From the NCBI RefSeq assembly GCF_006442815.1, contig NZ_VFVL01000025.1:29453-93452 (forward strand): a stretch of DNA of 64,000 bases. Direction: 5' to 3'. The DNA is from Mesorhizobium sp. B2-4-3 (GTDB lineage: Bacteria; Pseudomonadota; Alphaproteobacteria; Rhizobiales; Rhizobiaceae). Numbering within the stretch: position 1 is the first letter of the stretch; each line of letters begins with the position of its first letter. The position numbers and the translations under genes are program-made. Shown here piece after piece: positions 1 through 8,152 of this stretch. Below the pieces are notes generated by a model. That model saw only the letters and a list, made by a program, of their open reading frames with translations, was not told the DNA's origin and did no database searches.

Positions 1-41
1 TGTCGAGGCGGTACGATCGTGCGGTATGCTACGGTTCTACG

Positions 42-527
42 CTATCGTTGATTGTCCGCCAATGACAGGCCTGGTGCTCGCGATGGACTGGCGGGGAAGA
101 AGGTCGGTCGCCGGGCGAGGCCCCCGGATGCCGCCGAGCCGATGGCCAAGACTTCGACCCACGGCGGTTCCGGCAGGCCCGTGCCGACGACGGGCATGCG
201 GTCGCCGGCCGACAGCCCGAGCAGCGTGATTCCCAAAGGCGTCGCCACGGATACCTCCGCGGGGGGCCACATCTGGTCTTCCGGATGGATCAGAAGGCGC
301 CGCTCAGATCCCTCCGAGCCCATGATCCGGTAGGTAACGAAGCGGTCGAGTGACACCGTGTCTTGCCGCATGTCGTCCGGATCGCGCAGTTCAGCAAGGT
401 CGAGCTCGCCTGCAAAGACCGCCGCCAGCGGATGCGACTGTTCCGCGAGCGAACGGGCGAGCGCTTGCAGGCGCATATGGTCGCCCGCAGATATGCGGCG
501 ATGGGGAAGGGACAGCTTGCTCATCAT
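42..527 (-). CDS. GreA/Rnk-like nucleoside diphosphate kinase regulator (copy 1)
   Basis: A 161-residue protein resembling the Rnk/GreA C-terminal-domain family, whose members bind RNA polymerase near its secondary channel. What is seen is the family pattern: a helical N-terminal part, then a beta-rich part with 'TPLGITLLGLSAGD', the conserved hydrophobic-glycine signature of the GreA/GreB C-terminal fold. The start is the first ATG of an ATG-ATG pair after GGAGG; the open frame extends about 20 codons further upstream without a better site. It is the last of three same-strand paralogs. The exact role (transcription factor or polymerase-binding regulator) is inferred from the family only. Confidence 0.7.
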   Translation of the reverse strand: MMSKLSLPHRRISAGDHMRLQALARSLAEQSHPLAAVFAGELDLAELRDPDDMRQDTVSLDRFVTYRIMGSEGSERRLLIHPEDQMWPPAEVSVATPLGITLLGLSAGDRMPVVGTGLPEPPWVEVLAIGSAASGGLARRPTFFPASPSRAPGLSLADNQR

Positions 528-635
528 GCTTGCCTCCAGATGGATAATGACGGATCCCCGGTGCCTTCTGGTTAGACTAGACGGCACCGGAGATCGTGAC
601 TCGTGCGAAGAGAGGACGATCCAAAGCCTTCAGCC

Positions 636-1176
636 TCACGCGGCGGAGGGGTCCGGATCGTCGAGACCCTCGGATACCGCGGAAACCAGCTGCGGCTGGC
701 CATCGAACGCGCAGCGGATCAGCTTCAGCGACGGCTTCCGTCGTGCATGATCGGACAGGCCGACCAGCGCTTCGTCTTCTCGGCGTGCGGCCTCAGGTTG
801 GTACTGGACCTTCTCCAACACGACCCTTTCGTCGCGCCCTTCGTTGCCCGTCAGCACGAAATCCTGTCCCTCGACGAGTCCCAGCAGCGCTAACCCCCCG
901 CGCCGTCGTGACGGGCAGGAAGATTCCGACCGCCGGCGTCGTGCGCTCATGGGACAGGATGCGGGTGTCCGGATCCCGTCCATCGACGCTGAAGGTGATG
1001 CGGCTGCTCATCGTAGCGACGTTCACGGGAACATCCTCGCGGAAGACTACTACGGCGGTCTCGATTTTCCTCTTCAGGATCTCCGCCAGAGGATCCTCCA
1101 TGCTGAGGCAGCGGTCGCGCAAGACCTCAAGAATGGTGAAGTCTTTGGTCGTCAGTATGCAGGTATCGGTAAACAT
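636..1176 (-). pseudogene. Frameshifted GreA/Rnk-like regulator (copy 2)
   Basis: The first part (from the ATG at 1176, preceded by GGAGAG) reads in one frame through 'VGIFLPVTTARG'. The family signature 'GLALLGLVEGQDFVL' then continues in another frame to a TGA at 636-638. The switch falls on a run of six C (plus strand 893-898); removing one base joins the halves into a normal family member of about 180 residues. As written, the frame runs on into unrelated sequence to 793. It is either a genuine decayed paralog or a sequencing error in a homopolymer. It lies between two intact paralogs on the same strand. Confidence 0.7.
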
Positions 1177-1258
1177 CGCAGCTCTCCATCGCTCCGCTCG
1201 GGAGCGGTTGCGTTGAAACGGAAGGGAGATCCCTGGCCGCTATACAGCGGCGCAGGGG

Positions 1259-1771
1259 CTACGATCCTGCGAGGAGGCAACCTCCGAAGAGCGAGAGGCG
1301 ACAGGGCGGCCGGACCTCCGTCATGACCCGGCCCGCAACTCGACAGGCCGTTGACGGTGTCGAAGCCGGCATCGGGGCCTCGACGCTTTCCGCCGTCAAG
1401 CGATGGACGCGGCCGTCGCGCGCGGTCCAGTTGATCGACTGCCCAGCCGAAAGGCCGATCAGCGCAGCGCCGATCGGCGTAAGGATCGAAACCTTGCCTT
1501 CGGCGATATCCGCCTCGCCTGGGAAGACCAGCGTCACGCGCCTGTCTTCTCCAAGGTCGCTGACAAAGCGAACGGTTGAGCCCATGCGGACGACGTCGAC
1601 CGCGATCCGTCCGTCTGCCACGACACGCGCGCGATCGAGTTCCGCCAGAAGTTCATCTGCGGCCGCAGGATTTCGCGTCGCGTGAGTGTCGGCCAGCCGC
1701 AACAGCCTCTCATGGTCGGTGCGTGTCATGGTGATCGTCGGTTTGCGAAGTTTTTTCGTATCGGAAGCCAT
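1259..1771 (-). CDS. GreA/Rnk-like nucleoside diphosphate kinase regulator (copy 3)
   Basis: A 170-residue member of the Rnk/GreA C-terminal family and the most typical of the three. The N-terminal helical region carries 'TRTDHERLLRLAD' and 'ADELLAELDRARVV', as in Rnk proteins, followed by the core 'VSILTPIGAALIGLSAGQ'. The start is an ATG preceded by AGGAAG at suitable spacing. The last 35 or so residues form a tail rich in Cys, Pro and Arg that the other copies do not share in recognisable form. It is first in the array of three same-strand genes, with gaps of 82 and 108 bases to the next copies. Predicted cytoplasmic RNA-polymerase-associated regulator; function inferred from the family. 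Confidence 0.75.
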   Translation of the reverse strand: MASDTKKLRKPTITMTRTDHERLLRLADTHATRNPAAADELLAELDRARVVADGRIAVDVVRMGSTVRFVSDLGEDRRVTLVFPGEADIAEGKVSILTPIGAALIGLSAGQSINWTARDGRVHRLTAESVEAPMPASTPSTACRVAGRVMTEVRPPCRLSLFGGCLLAGS

Positions 1772-2340
1772 TCGTGGACTTCCTTTCTGATGCTTGGACC
1801 GCAGGCGTATTGTGGCGCCGCTACGGTCGATTATTGGATATGATGGATTTCTGTCGCCCTGACTGCCCGCGTCGATCCCACTTGTGGGACTGCAGGCTCG
1901 ACCCCCTCACCCGGAGCGCGACACGACCGGGCCGGGGGTCAGTGGTCCGCGATTGGACACAACCGCGTAAGGAAAATGGCGAAGCGCTTGGTCGACATGC
2001 ACCACACATGGGATGTCTGGCGCGGAAAGTCAAGGATCGACAGGGTAGGCAGCAGCATCGAGCAACCGAGTTGCTGCGTGTCAGCGGTGAATTTGCTGCG
2101 ATCGGGGGCGGCTCGACAAGATTTAAGTCGACATACGCAAGCAAGAACCATACGTTTGCTCCACGAACAGCATGCGCATGACCCCAACACTTCAAAGAAC
2201 CGTGACAACCGTCTGCGGCAGCATTTCCGACATTCGGAGCGGTTCTTTTTTCTGAAGCCGAAAGATGGTGTGCATGGCCATGCTCCGATTGTCGGTCTCA
2301 CTGTGTCAGTGATGTCGGCCCTTCTGAGCGCTGGCCGCGA
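1772..2340. other. Intergenic region without a supported gene
   Basis: About 570 bases between the Rnk-like array and a LysR gene. Open frames on both strands have no family resemblance and no good ribosome-binding sites. The only structure seen is the dyad with a T tract at 2194-2251, listed separately. Confidence 0.5.
2194..2251 (+). terminator. Possible intrinsic terminator or small-RNA 3' end
   Basis: AAAGAACCG at 2194-2202 pairs perfectly with CGGTTCTTT at 2240-2248, with a 37-base loop that contains a nested TCCGA/TCGGA pair and a T run ending at 2251. It would read on the plus strand, yet no plus-strand gene lies directly upstream. It could end an unannotated small RNA, or stop transcription leaving the LysR gene on the other strand. 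Confidence 0.35.
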
Positions 2341-3246
2341 TCAACCACGCGCGGGCAAATGCTTCGCCACCTCGATAAAGTTCCGGACCGCCTTGGCACG
2401 GTTGGCGCGCTTCCACACCAGCACCGTTTGAATGCGGAAATCCTGATGGAGGATCGGCCGGATCTCGACGTTGCGTCCGAGGAAGTTGATCAGGCTTTCT
2501 GGATAAATCGTGATGCCGAGCCCCGCGGCGACAAGGCCGAGCAGCGCCAGCGTGTTGGAAGCCTCCAGCTTGATGTTGAGCCGCGTGCCTTCGGCAGAAA
2601 ACATGTCGTCGAGGCGCCAGCGATAGGCCTCCCACTCGATCATGTCGCCGAGAATGATGTCTTCTTCGGCAAGGTCTGTCGGCCGCACTTCGTGCAGCCG
2701 TGTAAACCGGTGGTTCCTCGGAGTGACCACGTAGAGCGGGTCGGCAGAGAGAAGGAGGGTATGGAAATCGGCGTGGTCGAACGGGCCGATCATGTAGCCG
2801 ACGTCGACTTCGTCATGCGCGAGTGCAAGCTTCTGGCCTTGGGTCCGGATGTAGCGGAGGTTGACGTCGATATGCGGATAAAGCTGCCGGTAGCGTGACA
2901 CGGCGAAGGGCATCAACTCTGTTGCGGCAAAGGCCATGTACGCTACCCGCAGGCTGCCAGTCTTGCCTTCGGCGATTAGCCGGGCCGCCTTCACCGAATT
3001 GGAATAGCTCTGCAGAAGCGCGGCATTCTGCTCGTAGAAGGAGCGTCCAGCCGGCGTCAGGGTCACTTCGCGCGTCGTGCGTTCAAACAGCGCGAACCCC
3101 AATATGTGCTCCAGCTTTTGAATACGTCGAGTGAGCGCCGACTGATCGACGTTAAGACGCTCGGCGCTGCGGCGGAAGTTCAGCTCCTCCGCCACGACGA
3201 GGAAGGAATGGGTGAGCTCCAGGCCCGCTTCGGTGTCCATGACCAT
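2341..3246 (-). CDS. LysR-family transcriptional regulator, divergent from the N-carbamoylsarcosine amidase gene
   Basis: A 301-residue LysR-type regulator. The N-terminal winged helix-turn-helix is clear ('ELNFRRSAERLNVDQSALTRRIQKLEHILGFALFERT', residues about 18-55, quoted in part), followed by a periplasmic-binding-protein-like effector domain ('GSLRVAYMA', 'LALLGLVAAGLGITIYPESL'). The start is ATG 3246, with a second in-frame ATG two codons on; the much longer open frame upstream is not LysR-like. It is divergently transcribed from the amidase/hydantoinase operon across 162 bases, the usual arrangement for a LysR regulator and its target. The effector is unknown; an intermediate of N-methylhydantoin or creatinine breakdown is a reasonable guess. 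Confidence 0.88.
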   Translation of the reverse strand: MVMDTEAGLELTHSFLVVAEELNFRRSAERLNVDQSALTRRIQKLEHILGFALFERTTREVTLTPAGRSFYEQNAALLQSYSNSVKAARLIAEGKTGSLRVAYMAFAATELMPFAVSRYRQLYPHIDVNLRYIRTQGQKLALAHDEVDVGYMIGPFDHADFHTLLLSADPLYVVTPRNHRFTRLHEVRPTDLAEEDIILGDMIEWEAYRWRLDDMFSAEGTRLNIKLEASNTLALLGLVAAGLGITIYPESLINFLGRNVEIRPILHQDFRIQTVLVWKRANRAKAVRNFIEVAKHLPARG

Positions 3247-3265
3247 CCCTGCCCGATTGATGCGT

Positions 3266-3288
3266 TTGGCGCAAGAATAATTGGCCAA
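3266..3288. promoter_or_regulatory. Candidate LysR binding dyad
   Basis: TTGGC (3266-3270) and GCCAA (3284-3288) form a perfect inverted repeat with a 13-base spacer, in the divergent intergenic region 20-42 bases upstream of the LysR start. The position and AT-rich centre fit a LysR-type operator; binding is inferred. Confidence 0.4.
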
Positions 3289-3408
3289 AGACCATTTCAG
3301 CTCAAGATGGAGACGCGGCAATCTTTCGGCGGATACCGGCGGACGGGAATGTTCCTCGGTCATCGGAAGCAACAATGCCGCAATGCCGGCACAGACAGAG
3401 GAACCGTC

Positions 3409-4131
3409 ATGAGCGACGTGGACAACAAGGAACTCGATCGCATGCTGCAGCAGGCGTTCGCGGCATCGACCAAAATCTATCAGGAACGCGGTTTTCAGCG
3501 CCGCGTAGGCTTCGGCAAGCGGCCCGCGCTGGTTAGTGTCGATCTCGCCAACGCATGGACGCGACCCGGCAACCCTTTCACCTGCGACCAGGATGCAATG
3601 GACAATGAGATCATCCCGGGCATGCAGAGGCTGCTGAAGGCCTGCCGTGCCCACGGCCACCCGGTCATTCACGTCACGACGGCCTATGAGATCACCGATC
3701 GCAATGCCGGTTTCACCGACATGGGCCTCTGGCACTGCAAGATCCCGATCGATGTCGTCAACCTGAAAGACAAGGAACTGTGGGCGATCGACTCCCGCAT
3801 TGCGCCGATCGAAGGCGAATACACGCTACTCAAGAAGCGGGCGAGCTCTTTCCATGGCACCGGCTTGGCCGGCCTGCTTCGGGCGGCTGGCGTCGACACG
3901 ATCCTGGTGACCGGTGTCACCGCGACGGCATGCGTGCGCACCACGATCTGCGATGGACTGGCAGACGGCTTCCGTACCATCGCGGTGCGTGAGTGCATCG
4001 GTGATCGCGTTCCGGGCGCGGTTGCGTGGAACCTCTACGACATCGACGCGAAGTTCGCCGACGTCCACAGCGTGGACGAATGCGTCGAGTATCTCAACAC
4101 GGTCAACGCCGCGCGGATTGCGGCTGAATGA
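3409..4131 (+). CDS. N-carbamoylsarcosine amidase-like isochorismatase-family hydrolase
   Basis: A 240-residue cysteine hydrolase of the isochorismatase fold. The likely catalytic triad is visible: Asp in 'LVSVDLANAW', Lys in 'LLKKRASSF', and Cys in 'TGVTATACVRTT', the last matching the 'TGVTxxxCVR' loop of N-carbamoylsarcosine amidase (EC 3.5.1.59). That enzyme splits N-carbamoylsarcosine to sarcosine, CO2 and ammonia. The start is ATG 3409, after GAGGAA. The gene is followed by hydantoinase A and B genes, which would make the carbamoyl substrate from N-methylhydantoin, so the context supports the call. Other carbamoyl-amino-acid or ureido amidases of the same fold are the main alternative. 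Confidence 0.8.
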   Translation: MSDVDNKELDRMLQQAFAASTKIYQERGFQRRVGFGKRPALVSVDLANAWTRPGNPFTCDQDAMDNEIIPGMQRLLKACRAHGHPVIHVTTAYEITDRNAGFTDMGLWHCKIPIDVVNLKDKELWAIDSRIAPIEGEYTLLKKRASSFHGTGLAGLLRAAGVDTILVTGVTATACVRTTICDGLADGFRTIAVRECIGDRVPGAVAWNLYDIDAKFADVHSVDECVEYLNTVNAARIAAE

Positions 4132-4184
4132 CTTGGCTGGCGCGTCCCTCGGGACGCGCCTTCGTCCATCGGGAGGAAGTGAAC

Positions 4185-6266
4185 ATGGCGCGCATTGGCG
4201 TTGACGTCGGCGGAACAAATACGGACCTGGTGCTCGAATGCGCCGGAGGAGTGTTCTATCACAAGGTTCCGACGACCTTGAAAAACCAGTCCATCGGCGT
4301 GGTCGAAGGCGTCAGGGGCATTTGCGGCCTGGCCGGGATCGAGCCGTCCGAAGTGGATGTTATCGTCCATGGAACGACCACCGCGACCAACATCACGATC
4401 GAGCACAACGGCTCGGAAACAGGGATGCTCACGACGCGCGGCTTCCGTGACATCCTGCATATCGGGCGGCACAAGCGCCCGTACAATTTCTCGCTTCACT
4501 TCATGGTGCCATGGCAGAGCCAGCCTCTGGTGAAGCGCCGCAACCGCATCGCCATCTCCGAGCGCATCCTCCCGCCGCGCGGCGATGTCGAGACGGCGCT
4601 TGACGAGAACGAGGTGCGCGAGGCGACCAGGCTCTTCAAGAAGCGCGGCATCAACTCGGTCGTGATCGGCTTCATGTTCTCGTTCCTGAACGATGCCCAC
4701 GAGCGCCGTGCCAGGGACATCGTGCTGGAAGAGATGCCGGATGCCTATGTGACGCTGTCGAGCGAGGTCGCCAACGTCATGAGGGAATACGAGCGCTTCT
4801 CGACCGCGGCGATGAACTCGTATGTCGGCCCGAAAACCGCGTTCTACCTGCGCGATCTGGAATCGAAGCTGCGCGAGGCCGGAGTGTCGTCCAAGCTGCG
4901 CATCATGCAATCGAACGGCGGCGTCTCCACCGTCCAGGCCTGCGCGACGCGCCCGGTGCGCATCCTGATGTCCGGTCCGGCCGGCGGCGTCATCGGCGGC
5001 GCCTCGGAAGGCGAGATGGCGGGGGTGAGAAACATCATCACCGTCGATATCGGCGGCACCTCGGCCGACATCAGCACCATCCCGGACGGGCGGGTCAAGA
5101 TCATGAACCCGCGCGACACCTACGTGTCCGGTCATCCCGTGCTAACGCCGATGATCGATCTCGTCACGATCGGCGCCGGCGGCGGTTCGGTCGCCTACAT
5201 CGACGAGGCGGGTGCCTTCAACGTGGGGCCGCGCTCGGCGGGTTCCGAGCCGGGCCCAGCCTGCTACGGCCGCGGCGGCACGGAGCCTACGGTGACCGAC
5301 GCGCAGATCGTGCTTGGCCGCCTCGACCCCGACCTGGTGCTGGGTGGCGACCTGAAGCTCGATCCGGCGCTTTCAAGGAGGGCGATCGAGGAAAGGATCG
5401 CGAAGCCGCTCGGTCTGTCGGTGACGGACGCGGCGCTCGGCATCATCAAGATCATCAACAACAACATGGCGCTCGCCATCCGCTCCAATTCGGTGGCGCG
5501 CGGCATCGACCCACGCCAGTTCTCGATCCTACCTTTTGGCGGCGCGGGACCGCTGCACGGCGCGGCGCTGGCGGAGGCGATCTCGGCGCGAGACGTGATC
5601 GTTCCTGTGGCGCCGGGCATAACGGCAGCCGTTGGCCTGTTGAAGACCGACCTCCAATACGAGCAGACCGAGGCCATTATCGTCGAGCTCAACGCGGCCG
5701 GCGATGCGCAGCTCGAGCGTGTCAACCGCGCCGCTGCCTCGTTGCGCGAGCGGGTCGTGGCGGACCTCGACGCAGACGGCATTGCGCGCGACCAACAGAA
5801 GATCGAGATCGTCGCGGAATGCCGCTATCACGGCCAGGGCTTCGAACTGCGCGCAAAGATGCCGGAGGAACCAGTCACGCAAGCCAACAAGGCGGTAATC
5901 GTCACCAGCTTCCACGACCAGCATCAGCTCGACTACGGCTACAGCTATCGCGAGCAGGAGGTGGAGCTGATCACCTTGCGTGCCATCGGCCGCGCCGCCG
6001 TGAAACGTATCGCTATACCGAAAGTCAGGCCCACAGACGGCTCCAGCATCGATCGGGCACTGATGTTCGTCCGGGCGACGACCTTCGACGACGGCCGCAC
6101 GCTGGAGACACCTCGCTACGATCGCACGAAGCTTTACGCGGGCGACAAGGTGACCGGACCGGCGATCCTCGTCCAGCACGATTCAACGACCCTGGTGCCG
6201 CCCGGCTACGTCGCCGAGACGCTCGAATACGGCAACACGCGTGTCCATCGCGCCGGCGTGGCTTGA
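4185..6266 (+). CDS. hyuA: Hydantoinase/oxoprolinase subunit A (N-methylhydantoinase A-like)
   Basis: A 693-residue HyuA/HydA family subunit. It opens with the ATPase-type 'GVDVGGTNTDLVL' phosphate loop; a second actin-fold signature 'ITVDIGGTSADISTI' and 'GAGGGSVAYID' lie mid-protein, and 'GGAGPLHGAALAE' further on. Together with HyuB this family hydrolyses five-membered cyclic amides using ATP; N-methylhydantoin (EC 3.5.2.14) and 5-oxoproline are known substrates. The start is ATG 4185, after GGGAGGAAG. The gene lies 53 bases after the amidase and 17 before hyuB. The downstream amidase step and a nearby creatinase favour N-methylhydantoin, while acetone carboxylase-like and oxoprolinase members cannot be excluded by sequence reading alone. 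Confidence 0.85.
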   Translation: MARIGVDVGGTNTDLVLECAGGVFYHKVPTTLKNQSIGVVEGVRGICGLAGIEPSEVDVIVHGTTTATNITIEHNGSETGMLTTRGFRDILHIGRHKRPYNFSLHFMVPWQSQPLVKRRNRIAISERILPPRGDVETALDENEVREATRLFKKRGINSVVIGFMFSFLNDAHERRARDIVLEEMPDAYVTLSSEVANVMREYERFSTAAMNSYVGPKTAFYLRDLESKLREAGVSSKLRIMQSNGGVSTVQACATRPVRILMSGPAGGVIGGASEGEMAGVRNIITVDIGGTSADISTIPDGRVKIMNPRDTYVSGHPVLTPMIDLVTIGAGGGSVAYIDEAGAFNVGPRSAGSEPGPACYGRGGTEPTVTDAQIVLGRLDPDLVLGGDLKLDPALSRRAIEERIAKPLGLSVTDAALGIIKIINNNMALAIRSNSVARGIDPRQFSILPFGGAGPLHGAALAEAISARDVIVPVAPGITAAVGLLKTDLQYEQTEAIIVELNAAGDAQLERVNRAAASLRERVVADLDADGIARDQQKIEIVAECRYHGQGFELRAKMPEEPVTQANKAVIVTSFHDQHQLDYGYSYREQEVELITLRAIGRAAVKRIAIPKVRPTDGSSIDRALMFVRATTFDDGRTLETPRYDRTKLYAGDKVTGPAILVQHDSTTLVPPGYVAETLEYGNTRVHRAGVA

Positions 6267-6283
6267 AACAAAGGGAGGAAATC

Positions 6284-8086
6284 ATGATCAGTATGGCTCA
6301 GGCCGTGGCGCTCAAGGAGATGCCGGCCGAAATCGATCCCATCACGCTGCAGGTCATCCGCGGTTCATTCGAAACCATCGCCGAGGAAATGGCGCATGTG
6401 CTCTACCGCATGTCCTTTTCCTCGATCATCCGTGAATCCGAGGATCTCGGCGCTGGCCTGTTCGACGTCGAGTTCAACACGCTGTGCGAGTCGGAATCGA
6501 CGCCGATGCACATCGGTTCGATCCCCGGTTACCTGCGCGGTATCCAGGCAACGCTGGAGGACGGCGAGTGGTACGATGGCGACGTGGTCGTCCACAATCA
6601 TCCCTACCACGGCTCCAGTCACACCCCCGACCTCGCGATCGTGGTGCCCGTGTTCTGGCATGGCCGCCTGATCGGTTTTGCCGGCAATACCGCCCACCAT
6701 GTGGACATCGGAGCGGCGACGCCCGGCCTCATCATCGACGTTCCGGATGTCTTTGCCGAGGGCATGCTGTTTGCAGGCACCAAGCTTTACCGCAAGGGCC
6801 AGCCCAACAATGCGATGTGGACCTTCATCCGCAACAACAGCCGCGCGGCCCAGCAACTGGTGAGCGACATCGAGGCCCAGGTCGCTTCGGCCAGGCTTGG
6901 CGCCAAGCGCTTCGTCGAACTAATCGAGAAGTTCGGGGAAGACACGGTCTTCCGGGCGGCCAACCAGCTGATGGACTATGCCGAGCGCATGATGCGACAG
7001 CGCATCCGCGAAATTCCCGACGGCGAATATACGGCCGAGGGCTGGCTCGACGACGACGGGCGCAATCGCGACCAGCGCTTGAAGGTCAAGGTCACCGTCC
7101 GTGTCAGGGGCGACGAACTCGACGTCGATCTCACGGGCTCTGCCGACCAGACACCGACCGCCTACAATGTGCCGTTCGAGGGTTCGACCAAGGTTGCCGC
7201 CTATGCGGCTTTCCGCAAGCTTCTGCTCGACGCCTACACGTCCGACGTGCGCGTGCCCTCCAACGAAGGTTCGTTCAGGCCGATCAACGTGATCGCGCCG
7301 CTTGGCTCAATTTTCAACCCGAAACCGCCGGCATCCGCGGAGGCGCGCTTCACCCAGTGCAATCGCATGATCGACCTGATCATCCGCGCGCTGGCGCCCG
7401 TCATGCCGGATACCGTGATCGCAGGCAGCTCGGCGTCGATCTCGTTCGCCGCCTATTCGGGTGTGCGTCCGAGCGGCGACTACTGGGTGTTTCTCGAAGT
7501 GAACGAGGGAGCCTATGGCGGTCGCCCGCGCTCGGACGGCCCCGACAGCATCGATAACCTGATGGCCAACACGCGCAACAATCCGCTCGAGGACCTGGCG
7601 ATGCATATTCCGATGATCTGCGATCGCTACGAATTGCGCGACGACGTGCCTCCCGGCGCCGGGGAGTTCAGGGGAGGGCTCGGCGTGGTCAAGGCGCAAC
7701 GCGTACTGACCGATGGCTTCATCACCCATGAATCGGAACGTCACAAGGATGCGCCATGGGGCATCTTTGGCGGCACCGACGGCGCGGTTGGCAAGTGCCT
7801 GATCTACAACGCCTTGGCCGCAGGCGAGGCCCGCGAGATGCATTCCAAATTCTCCGGACTCGCCGTAAAGGCCAACGACACCATGGCCTATTTCAGCCCC
7901 AATGGGGGCGGGTACGGCTCGCCGCTGAAGCGGCCTGCCCAGAAGGTGCTCGAGGACGTGCTCGACGGCTTCTATTCGGCGGAGCATGCGCGCGATGTCT
8001 ACGGCGTCGCGGTCGATGTCGAGCAGGAAACGGTCGATATCGAGGCGACCGCCGCGCTACGGGCAGCGCTCGCAAAAGCCTCATAG
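6284..8086 (+). CDS. hyuB: Hydantoinase B/oxoprolinase subunit (N-methylhydantoinase B-like)
   Basis: A 600-residue HyuB family subunit, the partner of the preceding HyuA. Family features seen: the N-terminal 'IDPITLQVIRGSFETIAEEM' and 'MSFSSIIRESEDLGAGLFD', then 'VHNHPYHGSSHTPDLAIVVP', 'GFAGNTAHHVDIGA', and near the end 'PGAGEFRGGLGVVKAQRVL' and 'SPNGGGYGSPLKR'. The start is ATG 6284, after AGGGAGGAA. Length and domain order are normal, with no fusion. The pair is expected to open the N-methylhydantoin ring at ATP cost, giving N-carbamoylsarcosine for the upstream-encoded amidase. Substrate assignment is by context. Confidence 0.85.
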   Translation: MISMAQAVALKEMPAEIDPITLQVIRGSFETIAEEMAHVLYRMSFSSIIRESEDLGAGLFDVEFNTLCESESTPMHIGSIPGYLRGIQATLEDGEWYDGDVVVHNHPYHGSSHTPDLAIVVPVFWHGRLIGFAGNTAHHVDIGAATPGLIIDVPDVFAEGMLFAGTKLYRKGQPNNAMWTFIRNNSRAAQQLVSDIEAQVASARLGAKRFVELIEKFGEDTVFRAANQLMDYAERMMRQRIREIPDGEYTAEGWLDDDGRNRDQRLKVKVTVRVRGDELDVDLTGSADQTPTAYNVPFEGSTKVAAYAAFRKLLLDAYTSDVRVPSNEGSFRPINVIAPLGSIFNPKPPASAEARFTQCNRMIDLIIRALAPVMPDTVIAGSSASISFAAYSGVRPSGDYWVFLEVNEGAYGGRPRSDGPDSIDNLMANTRNNPLEDLAMHIPMICDRYELRDDVPPGAGEFRGGLGVVKAQRVLTDGFITHESERHKDAPWGIFGGTDGAVGKCLIYNALAAGEAREMHSKFSGLAVKANDTMAYFSPNGGGYGSPLKRPAQKVLEDVLDGFYSAEHARDVYGVAVDVEQETVDIEATAALRAALAKAS

Positions 8087-8152
8087 CACCCGCGAATTGA
8101 CTCTTGGGCGTCTGGAACACGCCCTGATCCACGACAACAATGGGAGGAGAGC

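Noticed and set aside
1..41. Left window edge
   Set aside because: Too short to judge; nothing recognisable.
1939..2301. Minus- and plus-strand open frames of 120-150 codons between the Rnk-like array and the LysR gene
   Set aside because: No domains, poor starts, and they cross the terminator-like dyad.
4035..5135. A 366-codon minus-strand open frame opposite hyuA
   Set aside because: It is a shadow of the high-GC hyuA gene: no family features, and composition typical of an antisense frame (rich in His, Arg, Asp).
4185..8086. Reading hyuAB as 5-oxoprolinase or acetone carboxylase
   Set aside because: Not excluded by sequence alone, but the amidase in the same operon and creatinase nearby fit N-methylhydantoin better.
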